DNA of 64,000 nucleotides from Fischerella sp. JS2 (GCF_032393985.1 NZ_CP135918.1:1736001-1800000), one strand, 5' to 3'. Positions 50,819-61,245 are shown, counted from the first letter of the stretch. Notes: a model not told the origin generated them from the sequence alone. Numbers and translations: made by a program.

Positions 50819-51796
50819 TTATTTAGTATATATATATCCACGCCCTTCTAACCTTTTATTGATACTGGGAAAATAAGCAGAAGCAGCATCATTATACGAG
50901 GTATTGTTATTATTTTTGAGGCGGACATAAGCGTTACCCCGTACATATACCTGCGCTAATACCTCATTGGCATCAACACAAGCATAAAAGCCACTAGTTC
51001 CAATACCTTGTCCACTGGAGCAAGTGGGTGTGGGTCCCGTAGTACTAATGTAATCAACTAAAGTTTCCACACGTTGAGTGTAACTAGTTGCTCCTGGTGG
51101 TGATGCATTTGATGCAACTAATGAAGTTTTCCATTGGTTCATTTTTTCTTTAAGCGTTGCACCATTTGCACCTAGTGGTGGTGCATTATACCCAGTATCA
51201 GAAGCTGTTCCTGTTGAGTTAGCATTTTCTGCACCCACTTTACCCCGGATTTGAAATCTGGCAATACGGGCTGAAGGAGACCAAGGAGAAGTAGAACTAG
51301 GGTTGGTGATTAAATAGTACGCAACTAATGAATAAGCAAATCCATCATCTCTGTTAGTGTCTGTGGTAGAAGTAACTCCCACACTATCGGCTAAAAACTC
51401 TCGTTTCCAAAACACAAGCACAGGTGTGCAAGTGGTTGTACTAGTACAGTTAGGAGCATTTTTTGTTGGTGGAATTTGATCTTTAATACCCGAAGAACTA
51501 ATTGTAGTACTGTTATTTCTAGTAACACCATCAGCATCATAAATATAGATAGCTTGTTGCATATCACGAGAAATATAATCCAGTGCTGCTTGGATTTCTT
51601 GCTCGGTTGTTGCTTTAGCTTGTTCCTTACGATCGCTATCTAAAGTGTTAATCATAAACGCCATTAAAGGCGTGATTACTAGTACTGCTAGTACCATAGC
51701 TACTAGCAATTCTATGAGGGTGAAGCCGCCAATTTTTTTATTTATTGCAGAGCTTTTTAATAGCCTGCTCAGGATAAAAATTAGTAAATGTTTCAT
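50819..51796 (-). CDS. hpsC: Hormogonium polysaccharide secretion pseudopilin HpsC
   Basis: 325 residues. Leader of 24 residues, cleavage KIGG|FTLIELLVAMVLAVLVI (G24|F25, Glu29 at +5). Then a GspJ-like body with EQEIQAALDYISRDMQQAIYIYDADG, a disulfide-prone CTSTTTCTP pair and CVDANEVLAQVYVRGNAYVR. Residues 120-240 are Ser/Thr/Gly-rich. It is a minor pseudopilin of the hps export system. It starts 44 nt after hpsB on the same strand. Confidence 0.9.
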   Translation of the reverse strand: MKHLLIFILSRLLKSSAINKKIGGFTLIELLVAMVLAVLVITPLMAFMINTLDSDRKEQAKATTEQEIQAALDYISRDMQQAIYIYDADGVTRNNSTTISSSGIKDQIPPTKNAPNCTSTTTCTPVLVFWKREFLADSVGVTSTTDTNRDDGFAYSLVAYYLITNPSSTSPWSPSARIARFQIRGKVGAENANSTGTASDTGYNAPPLGANGATLKEKMNQWKTSLVASNASPPGATSYTQRVETLVDYISTTGPTPTCSSGQGIGTSGFYACVDANEVLAQVYVRGNAYVRLKNNNNTSYNDAASAYFPSINKRLEGRGYIYTK

Positions 51797-51840
51797 ATTA
51801 TGTTTTCTTTGTTTAATGATAAATACTTAAAAATCAAGGT

Positions 51841-52569
51841 TCAATTTTGGCAACCCTCATCTTTTGGGTTAGTATCTGGATCTGGACCTTTGATGCGATC
51901 GCATAAGTCACTGTATTTAGGCACTGTATCGCTAATTTCTGTAGTCATTTCCACCAATGGTGAAGTGCGTTGACCAGCGCCTCCGGTAAAAGTATTTTGT
52001 GTGGTCTTTGTTGTCGAAGTGTTCTTAAGTAAAGTAGTGCTGAGTTTAAAAGCATCTGCTCTGTAAACCCTTATTCCTAGAGCATATCCATTGTCAGCTG
52101 TACTACCAGAAGTTGGATTGTAGCGGAAACCTTGCACGACCATATCTGTAGGGCTAGTACTTTGACAACCATCAGTACTATCAAAATTGACACAGTACAC
52201 AGATGTGCCAGTTGGAGCAGTACAGTAAGAGTTATTAGAACAAGTTAAGGTTCCTGTGGCTGTAGGAGCAGCGTATGTACTTAAGTCATCGCTTCCTGTG
52301 GAGTTTGGGGCATCTATTTTCTTCGTTCTGACCCCATCTATATACGCCCTAGCAGCTTGACTTGCTAATTCTACCCGTCGAGATTGCAGACGAGTTGCAA
52401 CAGATAAGGTAATAACTGGGGCAATGGCTGCTAGCAAAATACTAACTACAATTAACGCCACTAAAGATTCAACTATAGTGAATCCCCTTTGACTGAATTG
52501 CGTAATTTTACTACCTGCTCTTAGTAAAGAGCATAGGCTTTTTTTAGTAGCTTGTTTCCCTCGTATCAT
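51841..52569 (-). CDS. hpsB: Hormogonium polysaccharide secretion pseudopilin HpsB
   Basis: 242 residues. Basic leader (1-29) and cleavage SQRG|FTIVESLVALIVVSILLA (G29|F30, Glu34 at +5). A GspI-like body follows with ELASQAARAYIDGVR and several Cys (CSNNSYC, CVNFDSTDGC, CDRIKGPDPD...GC), probably oxidised in the periplasm. Between leader and end lies low-complexity Ser/Thr. It is 271 nt... specifically 202 nt downstream of hpsA, the gap containing hairpins. Confidence 0.9.
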   Translation of the reverse strand: MIRGKQATKKSLCSLLRAGSKITQFSQRGFTIVESLVALIVVSILLAAIAPVITLSVATRLQSRRVELASQAARAYIDGVRTKKIDAPNSTGSDDLSTYAAPTATGTLTCSNNSYCTAPTGTSVYCVNFDSTDGCQSTSPTDMVVQGFRYNPTSGSTADNGYALGIRVYRADAFKLSTTLLKNTSTTKTTQNTFTGGAGQRTSPLVEMTTEISDTVPKYSDLCDRIKGPDPDTNPKDEGCQN

Positions 52570-52771
52570 GGCTAATTTAAATCAAAAGAAGTAGACTTTT
52601 TACGTTTCTCCTCCCTCGCCTTTTATGAGAGGGAGGTCGGGAGGGAGAGGTCTTCAAAATTCTATTGGATGAGATTTGACCCCTCTCCAAACCTCTCCCC
52701 GCTACGGGGAAAGGCTTAAGAACTCCTCCTAACTGATGAAGGAGGGCTTGATGTTACTTCCGCATCAGTCA
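52570..52771. promoter_or_regulatory. Hairpin-bearing gap between hpsA and hpsB
   Basis: Stem CCTCCCTC (52610-52617) / GAGGGAGG (52629-52636), then CCCCG-CTA-CGGGG (52697-52709), plus AACTCCTCCT/AGGAGGG. These resemble the CCCTCTCC palindromic repeats elsewhere. Being inside the hps transcript they could lower hpsB expression relative to hpsA, or mark an internal promoter. Confidence 0.5.
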
Positions 52772-55700
52772 TTATGAATCATTTGGAATAGAAGGACAGC
52801 TAGAGGGTCGGTACTCCGTAGGAACTGCGCGACTGTAAGTTACTGTTGTTCCTGATTCTGGAATTCCTGTTTGGTTGCTAGCTTGACCAGCACAAAGTAA
52901 AGTTTGCACCCAAGCATCATCCCGACCTACTTCCCTAAAGAACTCATTTGGACGACCAGTAGGCGGCATAGTAAATCTTTGGGCAAACAAGTCTGGTTGT
53001 TCTGACAAAAGCCCAACATCAAAACCCCAGTTTCTATCTGGTGGATTATAAAAAGGAGACAAACCATTTAGGTTTGGTGTTGGATAGGTTTTGTATGCGT
53101 ATTTAAACAAGCTGTAATTATTAGTAGTTGTATTGGCGGAGCCTGTTGTTTCTAAAACTGGTGCAAGTGGTGCTGTAGCGTAGGTACTCCGTTGCAACTG
53201 AATAAAGCTACCACTGATTCTGACTGTCCTCAGTTTAGGATTACTGGTTTGGAAGTACCAGCTTTCCAAAAACCGTACTAAGTTCTGCAAACCTGCGGAA
53301 ATTTCTTCTGGTCTACTAGGACTGTTGCCAACTACAAAGGTTGCATTAAATGTAGTACTGGCATCAGCTACTTGTAGCCATTGCAATCGAAAGTTGTCTT
53401 GGGATGTCGTATCACCTCTGGCGTTACCTGCACCATCAGTAGGGGTACTGTTAGCATCATGAATTTGTAATACTGGTACTAGACGTGGTTGACCATCTAA
53501 ATCAGGATTTGTATCAGCGTCATCCCCATCTATGGGAGGATAATAGAACAACTGACGGTCGGTTTCGTAATTTGGACTTAAGGTTGGGTTTGGTGGGTTG
53601 CTAGTATTAGATGTTCCTCTAAACCAGAGGGAATTATCTCCTTTCATGCCGTAGTTAGTATATTCAACTGGACTACTAGCATAAGTACATCCATTATTTC
53701 TGTAGTTAGTATCACTAGCGCTGATATACGTAGAAATGTATACAGGACAACCAACTCCCATTGGTTTATAAGTAGTAGCAGTAGCAGATACAGTCACTAA
53801 TTGATTACTATCGTTCCGTGCAAAGGCAACCCGACGGGGATAACGTCGATCTGTTTCAACTAGTGCCAAACTACCTGTGTCACCAGCACCAAGGCGTTGT
53901 CTAATATTCTTACTATTACTAGAAGTAGTGAATGCAGTAGTCCAGCCTAATTCACTATTAGTTAGTATGTTGTTACTGTTAGTATCAGGACTACTAGAAG
54001 GACTACTAAGATTGTAGGAAGCAATTATTGCTTGCCCTAACTGATAACTCTTGATTTGACTCTCAGTAAGCGTTACTGTTGTTGTGGTACCCGAAGTAGT
54101 TCCTGGTATAGTGTAATTTTGTGGTGTATTACTTAAAGCACCATCGCCATCAATATCAAACCCAATATACCAATCACCAGGTTGACATTCTGACACCAAA
54201 TCCTTACGGCAGATTTCCATAACATACATGGGGTTAGCATTCACCCGTCGTTGAATGGGTGTGATACCATTTTTTACGTAAGACCCCATAGTTGTTTTCG
54301 GAAAAATTGTACCAGTAGCGGGTGTCCACCAATCTGCACTCGTAGCAAAGCTATTTTCCCAAAAGCCATTTTTGAGACGATTTCTGACAATATTTCTCGA
54401 AACTGGATCTAAGGTAGCAAAATAGGTATCGTTATATGTTGAGTCAGCTTTTTGGGAGGTAACTAAAGTGCCTATGTTGTTATTTAGATCATAATCACTA
54501 TCACTACGGAAACCGTCTTTAAAACCACCAGACAATAAGGTCATAGAATCGGCAATGATTGTAGCAGGTCGCCAGTAGTCACCGTTACCTGTAGTACTAG
54601 AACAACCAGTTCTACCGATCCGACAGGCAAATTTAGTATTAGGAGTACTGCGGTTGTAGAAGTCTGTACCTCCCAACTCTGTTTCTGTAAATTCCTCAAT
54701 TTCTGTGGTACTTTCATCTACTCCTACAGTGGTTGCATCATCTACGACAGCACTGCGATGTAAGTTAAATTTATCTTTGATATATGTTGGTACATTGCTT
54801 ACTAAAATCAGACCTTTTTCTTTGGCATTGTAAGCATTGTTATTAGTGCTTGGTTTCCTTGCCAGAGTTACGCCATTGATGAGGCGGACACCGTTGGGAC
54901 GTCGAGTAGGATCGAGCTTAAAATCAGTGCTACTGAGCGATTTTGAAGCTGAATTACTTTGATCAACAAGTGCATCTTCTCTAGAGGCATAAATAATGCC
55001 ACTATAAGGCAAGAAATACTCAGCTGTGCTACCACTCTGAGTAATTGTTGTATCAGCTAACATACCTAAATCTATATCTGTCACCCGAATTTCTAAAGGT
55101 TGACGCTGTTCTAAGTCCAGGTCGTAGCTAGTAGATAAGTCTGCAACACTTGTTGAGCTTGAGGTACTAATTTGCTTGGCTTCTCTACCATCTAGGAAAG
55201 ATGCTTCTTTAATTGCGCCATGAGGAGGTTTGTTGGTAAGAGAAGTAGAAGGAGTAGCACCAGCCAAAATTGAAATGGAACAAAGAGCTGTATCAATTGC
55301 TGAGTAATCTTCTAGCTGTAGACCCGTACTAGGTACTGTGGTTGCAGTACCAATTTTATCCAAAGCATTTTTTAAAGGTTCATTAACCCAACGTCCACTA
55401 GGAAATTTCAACTTTGCTTGTCGTTGCAGACGAGCTTTATAAGTAGTAAATGTGCTTCTACCAGGAAAATCGTAAACTATACCGTTATTAGATTTACCGT
55501 TAGCATTAGCATTCCAAGGTAGAGCGTTTTGATTTTGGGCTGTAGTTGTATTTGTAGGATCATAGTAGCTGCTTACACAAGCAACTGGCTCTTGATCAGT
55601 GCCAGAATCTATTTTGTAGTGATAAACTGCTGTTGCTCGCATCAGTAAGTCGCCTTTGCGAGTTTCTGTTGAGTTAGCACTAGTCATGGGCATAGTGTCT

Positions 55701-57844
55701 GACCAGACAGGAATATCAGTATTATCAGCAGAAGTAGGATCTGGTGGATCTGGCAGAAATGAATAATCTTGACGACCGTAAAATGGGCCATTAGTTGTAT
55801 CGGAAGTCCCAGACCCATCCACATATATACCTGCACCAGTAACAATCCTGACTCCACCCACCGCGTCTAGAGGGTTGACGGGATTCTCTGCGGCTTTTTC
55901 TTCCCAAAAACCATTGCGGTCTGAGATACCCAAGTCTGCAATCGCTTCTACTTGAGTGTTACGCCATCTTTGCTTATTAGCATTTGAACCACTTGTTGGT
56001 AGAGTCCAGTTAACAGAGCCACTACTGCTGGAAATTAGCTGGTTTACTTCTGAACCAACATATTCAGTTCCCTGTAGCCATTTAGCAGGTAGGTTATTAC
56101 CAACTAATACGCGATCGCCTAATTTTTCTTGTACACCTGTTTGCTTTTGCTCATCAGGATTTGTCGCTTCTAGCTGAGATGTGTTGAGGTTAATACTTGT
56201 ACCTCTTAATTTGTTATCGGAATCTAGTGGTTCTCTCCAAGCTACTGGAGGATCTAAGCTATTAATGGTTGTATATCCATCTAATGCTCCAACAGCAGTA
56301 GCACCTATACCTGGTACTTCCGCAAAAGGAACTCGTCGTGTCCGGTTGCGTAGATAAATTTCTATTTCTTTTGCTAGCACTTCTTTAGCAGTAGCTATAT
56401 CATCACTGCTAGTTACCTGATCATCGACATTGTTTTTAACTTCTTCTGGATAGGAACTGTCTTCGACGGCACTTTTGAAGACAGTGATAGTAGTTGCACT
56501 TTGACAATCGGCACATAAAGCTATACCATCACTTTTCATCTGAGCAATGCGTTGCTCGTATGCTGCATCGTTAAATCCAATTTGTGAACCACCACTACTA
56601 TCTGTAGATTTGTTGGTGCTATTAATATAAGGTCTGTAGGTACTATTATTCGGGATAGCTTGCCCAAAACCTCTGTAAAGGTCAACGCTTACGTTACTAT
56701 CTTGATTACCAACTTGAGAAAGACTTCCATTACCAACATTACCTCCAACCGAAATTAAACCATTTTCTTGGTTATAGAAACAGGATGATTTACTACTAAC
56801 TTGTCGAAACTTTATACTACCTGCACTACCTGTAGTGACGTTTACTCCTACTAGCAAGTTGCCATTTGTATGGATTCTTCCATTTAATTTAACATCTGTG
56901 GCACCAGTTACTATTTCTAAATCATTTTCATACCAAACAGCATTGTAAGGAAGGGGAATACGACTGCGATCTTGTTGAAATTCTAATGCGACAAATCCTT
57001 TGTTACCCTTATATGGTTCATATCCAGTTTGATCAGTTAGACTATTAAATTCTGACTGAGTAATTGGCACATTTACTGTATAAATAAAAAAGCTTTTGCC
57101 TAAATTCCCTGATTGGAGTTTATACCAACTAGAGTTACCAACTAAGCTTGAAAAACCAGCTGCGGTGCTGCACTGCTGGTTAGTCGAAGCATCATCCATC
57201 GGTGGAGTTCTGGCATCTAAAGGGCTTCTTTCACGTGTGAATTGTCCACTAGAGTTTCTCCCAGGTGAGCGGAAATAGATTCCATATAAAACATAGCTAT
57301 CTTTTTTGCCGTTATTGTCTGTATCAACGGCAAATTTCCAAGCAGTTTTTAGCGTTTCATCATCTTCGATAGTATCACTAGTTTGAATTCCAGTAGTACT
57401 GTTAAAGTTATAAGCTAGCTTCAATCGAGTTTCATCGCCTAACCTATACTTATCTTTTTTCAGAACATCATATAAAGCGCTATCGGATGGAGTTCCTCGT
57501 GGTAATGTTGGATCTTCAAATAAAGCATCTAATTTCGCTCTCGCACGATCAATTGCTGGTGTTGCGGCGTTAAGAACAGCCTCATTTACACGAACATTAC
57601 TAGCATTTTTCGAGCGTTCAAAAGACCGAAATAAAATCGCAGTTGTTAATAAAACAACTACTAGTGATACCATTGCCACAGTTGGTAAAACAAAGCCAGC
57701 ATTTAACCAGTCTGATTGTCTCCTGCTAATTAAAGAAGCTCGTAGTAGCCATAAAATTTGCTCTTTAATTAGAGAAGAAGAACCTTGAGAAATTTTTTGG
57801 TAGAAAATTTTTATTGCCTTGACTAAATCGCGATTTGGAGACAT
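52772..57844 (-). CDS. hpsA: Hormogonium polysaccharide biosynthesis protein HpsA
   Basis: 1690 residues. N-terminal 50 residues are basic, then AG|FVLPTVAMVSLVVVLLTTA (G50|F51, hydrophobic to about 71) in the manner of a PilX/GspK-type prepilin; +5 is Thr55 rather than Glu. The rest is a vast exported Ser/Thr/Asn/Asp/Gly-rich beta protein with PilX-like ARAKLDALFEDP just after the helix, many Asp-rich loops (DTDNNGKKDS, DIDGDGALSN) that may bind calcium, and scattered Cys. Known: HpsA begins the hps locus. It is probably a surface or tip component of the polysaccharide secretion apparatus. Confidence 0.92.
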   Translation of the reverse strand: MSPNRDLVKAIKIFYQKISQGSSSLIKEQILWLLRASLISRRQSDWLNAGFVLPTVAMVSLVVVLLTTAILFRSFERSKNASNVRVNEAVLNAATPAIDRARAKLDALFEDPTLPRGTPSDSALYDVLKKDKYRLGDETRLKLAYNFNSTTGIQTSDTIEDDETLKTAWKFAVDTDNNGKKDSYVLYGIYFRSPGRNSSGQFTRERSPLDARTPPMDDASTNQQCSTAAGFSSLVGNSSWYKLQSGNLGKSFFIYTVNVPITQSEFNSLTDQTGYEPYKGNKGFVALEFQQDRSRIPLPYNAVWYENDLEIVTGATDVKLNGRIHTNGNLLVGVNVTTGSAGSIKFRQVSSKSSCFYNQENGLISVGGNVGNGSLSQVGNQDSNVSVDLYRGFGQAIPNNSTYRPYINSTNKSTDSSGGSQIGFNDAAYEQRIAQMKSDGIALCADCQSATTITVFKSAVEDSSYPEEVKNNVDDQVTSSDDIATAKEVLAKEIEIYLRNRTRRVPFAEVPGIGATAVGALDGYTTINSLDPPVAWREPLDSDNKLRGTSINLNTSQLEATNPDEQKQTGVQEKLGDRVLVGNNLPAKWLQGTEYVGSEVNQLISSSSGSVNWTLPTSGSNANKQRWRNTQVEAIADLGISDRNGFWEEKAAENPVNPLDAVGGVRIVTGAGIYVDGSGTSDTTNGPFYGRQDYSFLPDPPDPTSADNTDIPVWSDTMPMTSANSTETRKGDLLMRATAVYHYKIDSGTDQEPVACVSSYYDPTNTTTAQNQNALPWNANANGKSNNGIVYDFPGRSTFTTYKARLQRQAKLKFPSGRWVNEPLKNALDKIGTATTVPSTGLQLEDYSAIDTALCSISILAGATPSTSLTNKPPHGAIKEASFLDGREAKQISTSSSTSVADLSTSYDLDLEQRQPLEIRVTDIDLGMLADTTITQSGSTAEYFLPYSGIIYASREDALVDQSNSASKSLSSTDFKLDPTRRPNGVRLINGVTLARKPSTNNNAYNAKEKGLILVSNVPTYIKDKFNLHRSAVVDDATTVGVDESTTEIEEFTETELGGTDFYNRSTPNTKFACRIGRTGCSSTTGNGDYWRPATIIADSMTLLSGGFKDGFRSDSDYDLNNNIGTLVTSQKADSTYNDTYFATLDPVSRNIVRNRLKNGFWENSFATSADWWTPATGTIFPKTTMGSYVKNGITPIQRRVNANPMYVMEICRKDLVSECQPGDWYIGFDIDGDGALSNTPQNYTIPGTTSGTTTTVTLTESQIKSYQLGQAIIASYNLSSPSSSPDTNSNNILTNSELGWTTAFTTSSNSKNIRQRLGAGDTGSLALVETDRRYPRRVAFARNDSNQLVTVSATATTYKPMGVGCPVYISTYISASDTNYRNNGCTYASSPVEYTNYGMKGDNSLWFRGTSNTSNPPNPTLSPNYETDRQLFYYPPIDGDDADTNPDLDGQPRLVPVLQIHDANSTPTDGAGNARGDTTSQDNFRLQWLQVADASTTFNATFVVGNSPSRPEEISAGLQNLVRFLESWYFQTSNPKLRTVRISGSFIQLQRSTYATAPLAPVLETTGSANTTTNNYSLFKYAYKTYPTPNLNGLSPFYNPPDRNWGFDVGLLSEQPDLFAQRFTMPPTGRPNEFFREVGRDDAWVQTLLCAGQASNQTGIPESGTTVTYSRAVPTEYRPSSCPSIPNDS

Positions 57845-58485
57845 GGCTCACTCCCTGTCAAGAATTATATTTTTGATTTTGAAAAGTTCATAAAATTGCA
57901 AATTATGCCTTGCTATAAATGGTGTTAGCAAAAGCAAGTTTTTTTATGCAGCTACTTCTGAAAATCTTAGGCTGATGATGATTCGATTAGTAGCAATAAA
58001 AATGTATTAAATTAATGTCAATGAAAATATATGCAGTTTTTCTACACATAACAAGTGACTGTTTAAATCAATAATTTATAGCCTACAAAAAATAATAAAG
58101 CCACAACTTTACATTTGATTTGCAGGAATATTTTGCATATTTAAATCAGTTCATAAAAGATGTTGTAAGTAAAGTAAGCTTATACTACCCACTTTTTCTG
58201 AAAAACTTATCAGCCAAGAAAAAATAATATTAAATGCTTAAAACTCTCTCTAAAACAGAGAGATTATAAGAAAATATACTGGTTTTTTGTTGTTATATTG
58301 AGTTCGATTAATTACTTATAATAAACAACCTCACCCCGCCTTTGGCACCCCTCTCCTTACTAAGGAGAGGGGCTGGGATTTTTGTGAAACACTATTAGCT
58401 TGTTTTTGAGTATAGAGATAGATAAAGTGAGGTTATGCCTCACTTATGAAATTCCCAGCCACAGACTAGGAAATAAAACTCACTG
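57845..58485. promoter_or_regulatory. hpsA upstream region
   Basis: 640 AT-rich bases between rpmB (3' end) and hpsA. The hps promoter must lie here; I see TATAAT-like words but cannot defend one. A palindromic repeat CCTCACCCCGCC...CTAAGGAGAGGGGCTGGG lies at about 58330-58378, and may end rpmB transcription on the minus strand. Confidence 0.45.
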
Positions 58486-58722
58486 TTAGTAATGATTGAG
58501 ATTAATCCCTGCTTCTTTAGCCATAGCTGCTAAACCTTTTTTTTCTAAGGTTTTGATAGCTTTGGTAGACAATTTGAGTCTCACCCAACGATTACCTTCG
58601 GGCCACCAAACGCGCTTACTTTGCAAGTTGGCATTCTGAATACGCTTAGTGCGGCGGTGGGAGTGGGAAATTGCAAAGGCGTTATTGGCCTTTTTGCCAG
58701 TTAAATCACAGCGACGAGACAT
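58486..58722 (-). CDS. rpmB: 50S ribosomal protein L28
   Basis: 78 residues, complete: [36 protein letters not shown] and [16 protein letters not shown] are diagnostic of L28. The single Cys (Cys5) replaces the paired zinc ligands, as in many cyanobacteria. It is a small surface protein of the 50S subunit, near the L1/exit side. Monocistronic; GGAGA just upstream of the ATG is the ribosome site. Confidence 0.97.
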   Translation of the reverse strand: MSRRCDLTGKKANNAFAISHSHRRTKRIQNANLQSKRVWWPEGNRWVRLKLSTKAIKTLEKKGLAAMAKEAGINLNHY

Positions 58723-58863
58723 AGGAGAATCTCCAATTTATTTTGAACACAATCTTCTATTGTATAGCTGCTTGCGGGTAGTGGAGATGAGGTAAAGGTA
58801 TTTGTGAGTATTTTTCCCTTTCACCTTTCCCCTTTCACCTTTCCCCATCTTTAAATATGGGGA

Positions 58864-60852
58864 TTACTTTGTTGCTTGTTCTGTCAACTTTGTTAAAACT
58901 TCATTAGAACGTTCAACAAAGCCTTTCATTCCTTCAGCATCAAACCCTTTTTGAGACATGAGTGCCAAATCATAAATATGTTGGCAAATCATGTTGACTA
59001 ACTGACCTGTAGGTGATTCACCTCCACCCTGAATAATACTACCTTGATTAAGGGTCGCTAAGTTCTGAATCAGGGGGTGGCTAGTATTTACCAGCAAAAT
59101 ATGCTCTTCAGGAAACTCTACCATTTGCTGCTGCATGAGTGCATTCATTTCCCGGAGGCGACGCAAAATCTCTGGTAACAACACCATTGCGGGAGGTGTG
59201 CTTTGGGGATTATCTGATTTTAAGGCTTCGGTACGGATGTTTAATTTAGGTTTGTTGAGGGCTTTCTCAAATAACTCTTTAATCACCTCGCCACGGGTTT
59301 TATTTGTTTTGGGATCAACTATCTCTGTAGCTTGATCTTTATCTAGGAGAGTCTGATCTAAATCAGAGTCTACACGCGTAAATTTGACATCTTGGAATTC
59401 GCGTTCGAGGAAATTGATAAAGTGGGTGTCTATGAAGGAGTCCATAAACAGGACTTCTAACCCTTGTTTTTTGTGAAGTTCAACGTAGGTGGCTTGTGCT
59501 GCTTCATCGGTACAATAGAAAACGCGGTTTTGGTGGCGTTCTTTGTTGCGTTCTAAATATTCTTTGAGGGTTGTGTATGATCCCCCTTCAGTTCCCTCTG
59601 CTGGTGAGGAAGGGGGAGTGACATCTTGCCAAGCGTCTTCCCCTTCAGATTGTACTTGTACAGCTGGGGTTTCGGAAGCGGTTTGGTTTGATAGCTCAGC
59701 AGTACTGCGGAAAATTAGAATGTCTTCGACTTGCTTTTTGAACTTTTCATCGTTCATCACCCCGAACTTAACAAAAGTACCGAGGTCTTTCCAAGCACTA
59801 ATATATTGATCGCGGTTGTCACGGTAGAGTTCTTTGAGGCGATCGCCTACTTTTTTGGCAATGTAATCACCGATTTTCTTGACAGTGCGATCGGTCTGTA
59901 AAGCACTGCGTGATACGTTTAGAGGAATATCACTGCTATCAATTACACCCCGCATCGGTAAAAGAAATTGGGGAATAATTTCTTCGCAGTGATCACTGAC
60001 AAAAACTTGATTGCAGAATAACTTTATTTGCCCTTTGGTGACATCAACATCCGGTCTTAGCTTCGGAAAATACAGAATCCCATTGATGATAAAAGGATAA
60101 TCTGTATTCAAATGCACCCATAGTAAGGGGTCTTCTTGGAAAGGATAGAGGTAGCGATAAAATTCTATATAGTCTTCCTTACTTAAATTACTGGGAGATT
60201 CACGCCACGGTGCTTTTTGTCGATTTAACACCTCGCCATCCAGTTTAATTGGCACTGGCATGAAATCGCAGTAAGTCTTGACAAGATTTTTAATTCGTGC
60301 TGCTTCTAAGTATTCTAGTTCTTCCTCCATCAAATGAAGAGTAATTGTTGTACCACGAGTCGTACGAGGTGATTCTTCTAGAGTGAACTCTGGCGAACCA
60401 TTGCAACTCCAGTGAACAGCCTGCGCTCCTTCTTTGTAAGATAGGGTATCAATCTCGACTTTTTGCGCCACCATAAAGGAAGAGTAAAAGCCTAGACCAA
60501 AGTGACCAATAATTGACTGGTCAGATGTGCTTTTATACTTCTGAATAAATTCTTCGGCGCTAGAGAAAGCAACCTGGTTAATATACTTTTTCACCTCATC
60601 TGCTGTCATCCCGATACCGTTATCGGTGATAGAGAGGGTTTTATTGTTTTTGTCTATAGCAATTTGAATTTCTGGTTCACCGATATCGCCAGAGTATTCT
60701 CCGGCACGGGATACCATGTTCAACTTCTGGATGGCATCGACGGCGTTAGATATTAATTCCCGTAAGAAGATTTGGTGATCTGAGTAAAGAGACTTCTTGA
60801 TAATCGGGAATATATTTTCAGTATGAATACTGATGGTTCCTTGTTCTAGCAT
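58864..60852 (-). CDS. htpG: Molecular chaperone HtpG (Hsp90)
   Basis: The ATG at 60852 (MLEQGTISIHTENIF) is the family start; the frame opens 34 codons earlier. 662 residues. N-terminal ATPase (LRELISNAVDAIQKL, DNGIGMTADEV, GHFGLGFYSSFMVA), middle domain (WVHLNTDYPF, GVIDSSDIPLNVSR) and C-terminal dimer domain. The linker at about residue 435-460 (TPPSSPAEGTEGGS) is encoded by a near-palindrome at 59580-59622. It refolds stress-damaged proteins and in cyanobacteria also stabilises phycobilisome linkers. Confidence 0.95.
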   Translation of the reverse strand: MLEQGTISIHTENIFPIIKKSLYSDHQIFLRELISNAVDAIQKLNMVSRAGEYSGDIGEPEIQIAIDKNNKTLSITDNGIGMTADEVKKYINQVAFSSAEEFIQKYKSTSDQSIIGHFGLGFYSSFMVAQKVEIDTLSYKEGAQAVHWSCNGSPEFTLEESPRTTRGTTITLHLMEEELEYLEAARIKNLVKTYCDFMPVPIKLDGEVLNRQKAPWRESPSNLSKEDYIEFYRYLYPFQEDPLLWVHLNTDYPFIINGILYFPKLRPDVDVTKGQIKLFCNQVFVSDHCEEIIPQFLLPMRGVIDSSDIPLNVSRSALQTDRTVKKIGDYIAKKVGDRLKELYRDNRDQYISAWKDLGTFVKFGVMNDEKFKKQVEDILIFRSTAELSNQTASETPAVQVQSEGEDAWQDVTPPSSPAEGTEGGSYTTLKEYLERNKERHQNRVFYCTDEAAQATYVELHKKQGLEVLFMDSFIDTHFINFLEREFQDVKFTRVDSDLDQTLLDKDQATEIVDPKTNKTRGEVIKELFEKALNKPKLNIRTEALKSDNPQSTPPAMVLLPEILRRLREMNALMQQQMVEFPEEHILLVNTSHPLIQNLATLNQGSIIQGGGESPTGQLVNMICQHIYDLALMSQKGFDAEGMKGFVERSNEVLTKLTEQATK

Positions 60853-61245
60853 GATTAGTGATCTTAAGGTGCAAATGTTTAAATATTGAATGTGGTAAAC
60901 ATACCCCAGCCCTTTGCCATCAAGGAAAAGCCCAAAGAAAGCAATAAGGCACAATAACCATTTAGGATCTTAATAGCTGCGCTTAGGTTTTAATTCTTTT
61001 ATTTAGCATTGTTTGCCGTCAAATAGTGATTCGGATTTCCCTACATGCTATTGTCTTCATTTAATTAAACACCAAGTAAGTCGGCACAAATAAAGTTAAC
61101 TAGTTAGGGCCGTCATTTGTCCTTTGTCATTCATCCTTGGTAAGGGTTTGGTGTATGTATACTTTTCGTAACTCGTGTTATACTTATTTCCACTGACTTA
61201 CTTAAATTTCTGATTACGAACTTGTTAATCTCTTAATAGAAAATA
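60853..61245. other. Spacer upstream of htpG
   Basis: AT-rich; a GTCATTTGTCCTTTGTCATTC repeat unit lies at about 61111-61131. It must contain the htpG promoter. No gene or CIRCE-type inverted repeat seen. Confidence 0.45.

Noticed and set aside
43397-57844. The hps block as a new secretion or defence system
   Set aside because: Gene content and order match the described hormogonium polysaccharide locus of Nostoc.
60853-60954. N-terminal extension of HtpG
   Set aside because: The extra 34 residues lack family similarity; MLEQGTISIHTENIF is the usual start.
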